A stretch of 64,000 nt of DNA from positions 124,001 to 188,000 of the forward strand of contig WLWY01000008.1 of assembly GCA_012103325.1 (NCBI GenBank). Direction: 5' to 3'. Position 1 is the stretch's first letter; each line of letters opens with the position of its first letter. The position numbers were made by a program, and so were the translations under genes. The notes under the pieces are model-generated. The model was not told the origin of the DNA, did not search any database, and saw only the letters and a program-made list of their open reading frames with translations. The DNA is from Alphaproteobacteria bacterium. GTDB taxonomy: Bacteria > Pseudomonadota > Alphaproteobacteria > UBA8366 > GCA-2717185. Below are positions 62,143 through 64,000 of the stretch, in pieces.

Positions 62143-64000
62143 TCACGCTTGGGCCGTGGCCCGTTTTTGTATCAGCCCATAGCCATAGCATGCGACTACG
62201 ATGCCGACACCGATCATATAACTGACGATTTCCGGATAGAGCAGGGCAGCGGCGGCAACAAGCAACGGCGCTCGTAGCGACCATCCGATAACCCCAACCT
62301 TGTATAGATATCCTTCGAAAGCCGACGCCATCAACCACACCGCAATCAACGCCGAACTCACCATGACGATGATGTCGGACCATTCTCCGCTGAGAATGAG
62401 CGCGGGATTGAGGACGAAGATGAACGGAAGGATGAAGTTGATCAGTCCAAGGCGCATCGCCCGCATACCAATCGCCATCGTATCCGCCTGCGCGATAATT
62501 GCCGCGGCGACAGCCGCCAGCGCTACAGGGGGCGTGATATAAGACAGCATGCCCCAATACAGAATGAAGAGATGGCTTGCGACGGGGTCCAACCCGGCAT
62601 TGATCAGCGCCGGTCCTAGAATAATAGCGAGGAAGATGTAGCAAGCGCTCACCGTCATTCCCATGCCGAGCAGGAAGCTCGTGACCGCCCCCATCGCCAA
62701 CAACAGATACAAATTGTCACCGGCGATTTGCAGGAGTTCGCGGGAGAATGCGCCACCGACACCGGTGAATGCCAACGCGCCAACGATCATCCCAACACCT
62801 GCGAGAATAGCGATAATGTTCGAGATTATCTTCGTCGAATCGACAATTAACGCCGCAAGCGTATGGTGATTAAACCGCCTTTCGCCTTTCCGGAACACAA
62901 CCGAACAGACAACCAGAATTCCGGATGCATAGTACGGCGCATAGAGATCCCAGCGCAGCGCCACGAGCATATAGACCAGCGCAACAAGGCTGAAAATGTA
63001 GTACCAGCCGCCCTTGAACGTTTCCCAAAGATCGGGAATGTCCTTTTCGTCCATTCCCTTGAGGCCGTTCACCGCCGCGTAGCCATCCACTTGCAGCAAC
63101 AGCGCTATATAGAAGATCATCGCTGGCACGAGTGCTGCGATCATCACCGTCGCGTAAGGGACGTTCAGGAACTCCGCCATCAGGAACGCGACGGCACCCA
63201 TCACTGGCGGCATCAGCGCACCGCCCGTCGACGCGACGATTCCACAGCGCCCGCGTAGACCGAAGGGTAACCGACGCGTTTCATCGTCGGAATCGTCAGC
63301 TTGCCAGTCGTCACGACGTTGGAAATAACGCTGCCACTCAAGGAGCCAAAGAAGCCGCTCGACAGGATCGCGACCTTGGCAGGGCCGCCACGGCTGCGGC
63401 CCATCAACGCCGTCGCAAAACTCATGAAAAAGTCGCCACCGCCCGTCACGACCAGGGCCGACCCGAAAATAAGGAAGCCAATCAGCAGGTTGCCGGCAAC
63501 GCGCATCGGCACGCCAATGATGCTCTCAAAGCCCATCGCATGCGACCGCACCAGTTCCAACGGCGTCTGCCCGACGCCCCACAGGAACCCCGGCGCGCTA
63601 TCCGTCCACAGCGGAAAGGTAAAAAAGATCGAAACGATGATCGCAAGGGCCGTTCCGCCCGCGCGGCGAACGGCTTCAATCGACAGGAAACATATCAACG
63701 CCGACATGGCAGTCGGTGTCGGCGGGGCGACGATGTCCCAACCCTGCTCGACCATGTCCGACCCGTGATAGGACAGGTACAACGCGGCGACCAGAGTAAC
63801 GATGAAGAGGATCCAGTCGTAAAACGGGACATGATCTTCATCTTTACGGCGCGCGGGAAAGACCAGAAAGGACAGCGGCAGAAAAATGCCAATCAGCAGA
63901 TAGAAGTACGAGTTATCAATCAGGACATACCCGAATGCATCCCAACTGAAGGTCTGATTCATCGCGACGAGGATGCCGAACCCGCCGTAAATCAGGATAA
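62143..64000 (-). pseudogene. TRAP transporter fused permease, frameshifted and cut by the window end
   Basis: Two frames together make one 4TM-12TM fused permease. The 5' part (63213-64000, open to the window edge: codons for ILIYGGFGILVA precede the ATG at 63962) holds the small-subunit spans and the first DctM spans, ending GYPSVYAGAVE. The frame then shifts: the neighbouring frame continues ASTGGALMPPVMGAVAFLMA and runs to 62143. The shift lies near 63235-63240, where one base appears missing. It is either an inactivating mutation or a sequence error. With the TAXI protein it would import a carboxylate driven by Na+ or H+. Confidence 0.8.

Overview
The window is a high-GC chromosomal segment of an alphaproteobacterium, probably a member of or near the Rhodospirillales. 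The evidence is gene content and order: a GcrA-type regulator, a DUF2794 protein, an Hda/AI-2E permease/PgsA-like cluster beside purMN, the lptF-lptG-lptD-surA-pdxA-rsmA run, the rpsF-rpsR-DUF2232-rplI-dnaB-alr run, and the radA-cvpA-purF run. The species cannot be named from the sequence alone.

Layout. 1-14 kb: diguanylate cyclase, SPOR lipoprotein, aspS and rnd (divergent), M23 peptidase, ppx, an SDR in the place where ppk often lies, hda, permease, PgsA-like protein, DUF2066 protein, then purM-purN. 14-18.5 kb: small membrane protein, ndk, a repetitive histone-H1-like protein, holC, pepA. 18.7-27.2 kb: a glycosyltransferase and the outer-membrane assembly operon lptF-lptG-lptD-surA-pdxA-rsmA, converging on gmk-yicC. 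28.9-40.4 kb: ribosomal proteins, replicative helicase, alanine racemase, an MCE/Mla-type ABC pair, radA, cvpA, purF and an SDR. 40.6-41.7 kb: a complete IS110-family element. 41.8-47.7 kb: frameshifted lipoprotein, der, bamB, a TPR membrane protein, small conserved genes and gcrA. 47.8-54.5 kb: an acyl-CoA-dehydrogenase-like protein, a MoxR-type ATPase and a CoxE-type VWA protein, followed by two inserted modules. 54.5-64 kb: accessory region with many non-coding stretches, a VOC protein, a tRNA-Arg 3' remnant, DUF1028, GNAT, a PEP-CTERM protein, a winged-helix/TPR regulator, and a TAXI-type TRAP transporter whose permease is frameshifted and runs off the window.

The most notable structures are four. 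(1) The IS110-family element at 40.6-41.7 kb has a readable bridge-RNA region. Its two internal loops carry four guides, which match both element ends and both target flanks around a CC core, and the target is a REP-like palindrome. (2) Two full-length-frame copies of the 3' end of the CoxE-type gene lie downstream of it, each closing a one-gene module. They differ from the parent mostly at synonymous sites, as if alleles had been displaced by successive cassette insertions. (3) Three copies of a 263-bp palindromic mobile repeat are present, two of which supply the last base of a stop codon. (4) A 25-nt tRNA-Arg 3' end suggests an integration scar. All statements come from reading the sequence; no database search was run.
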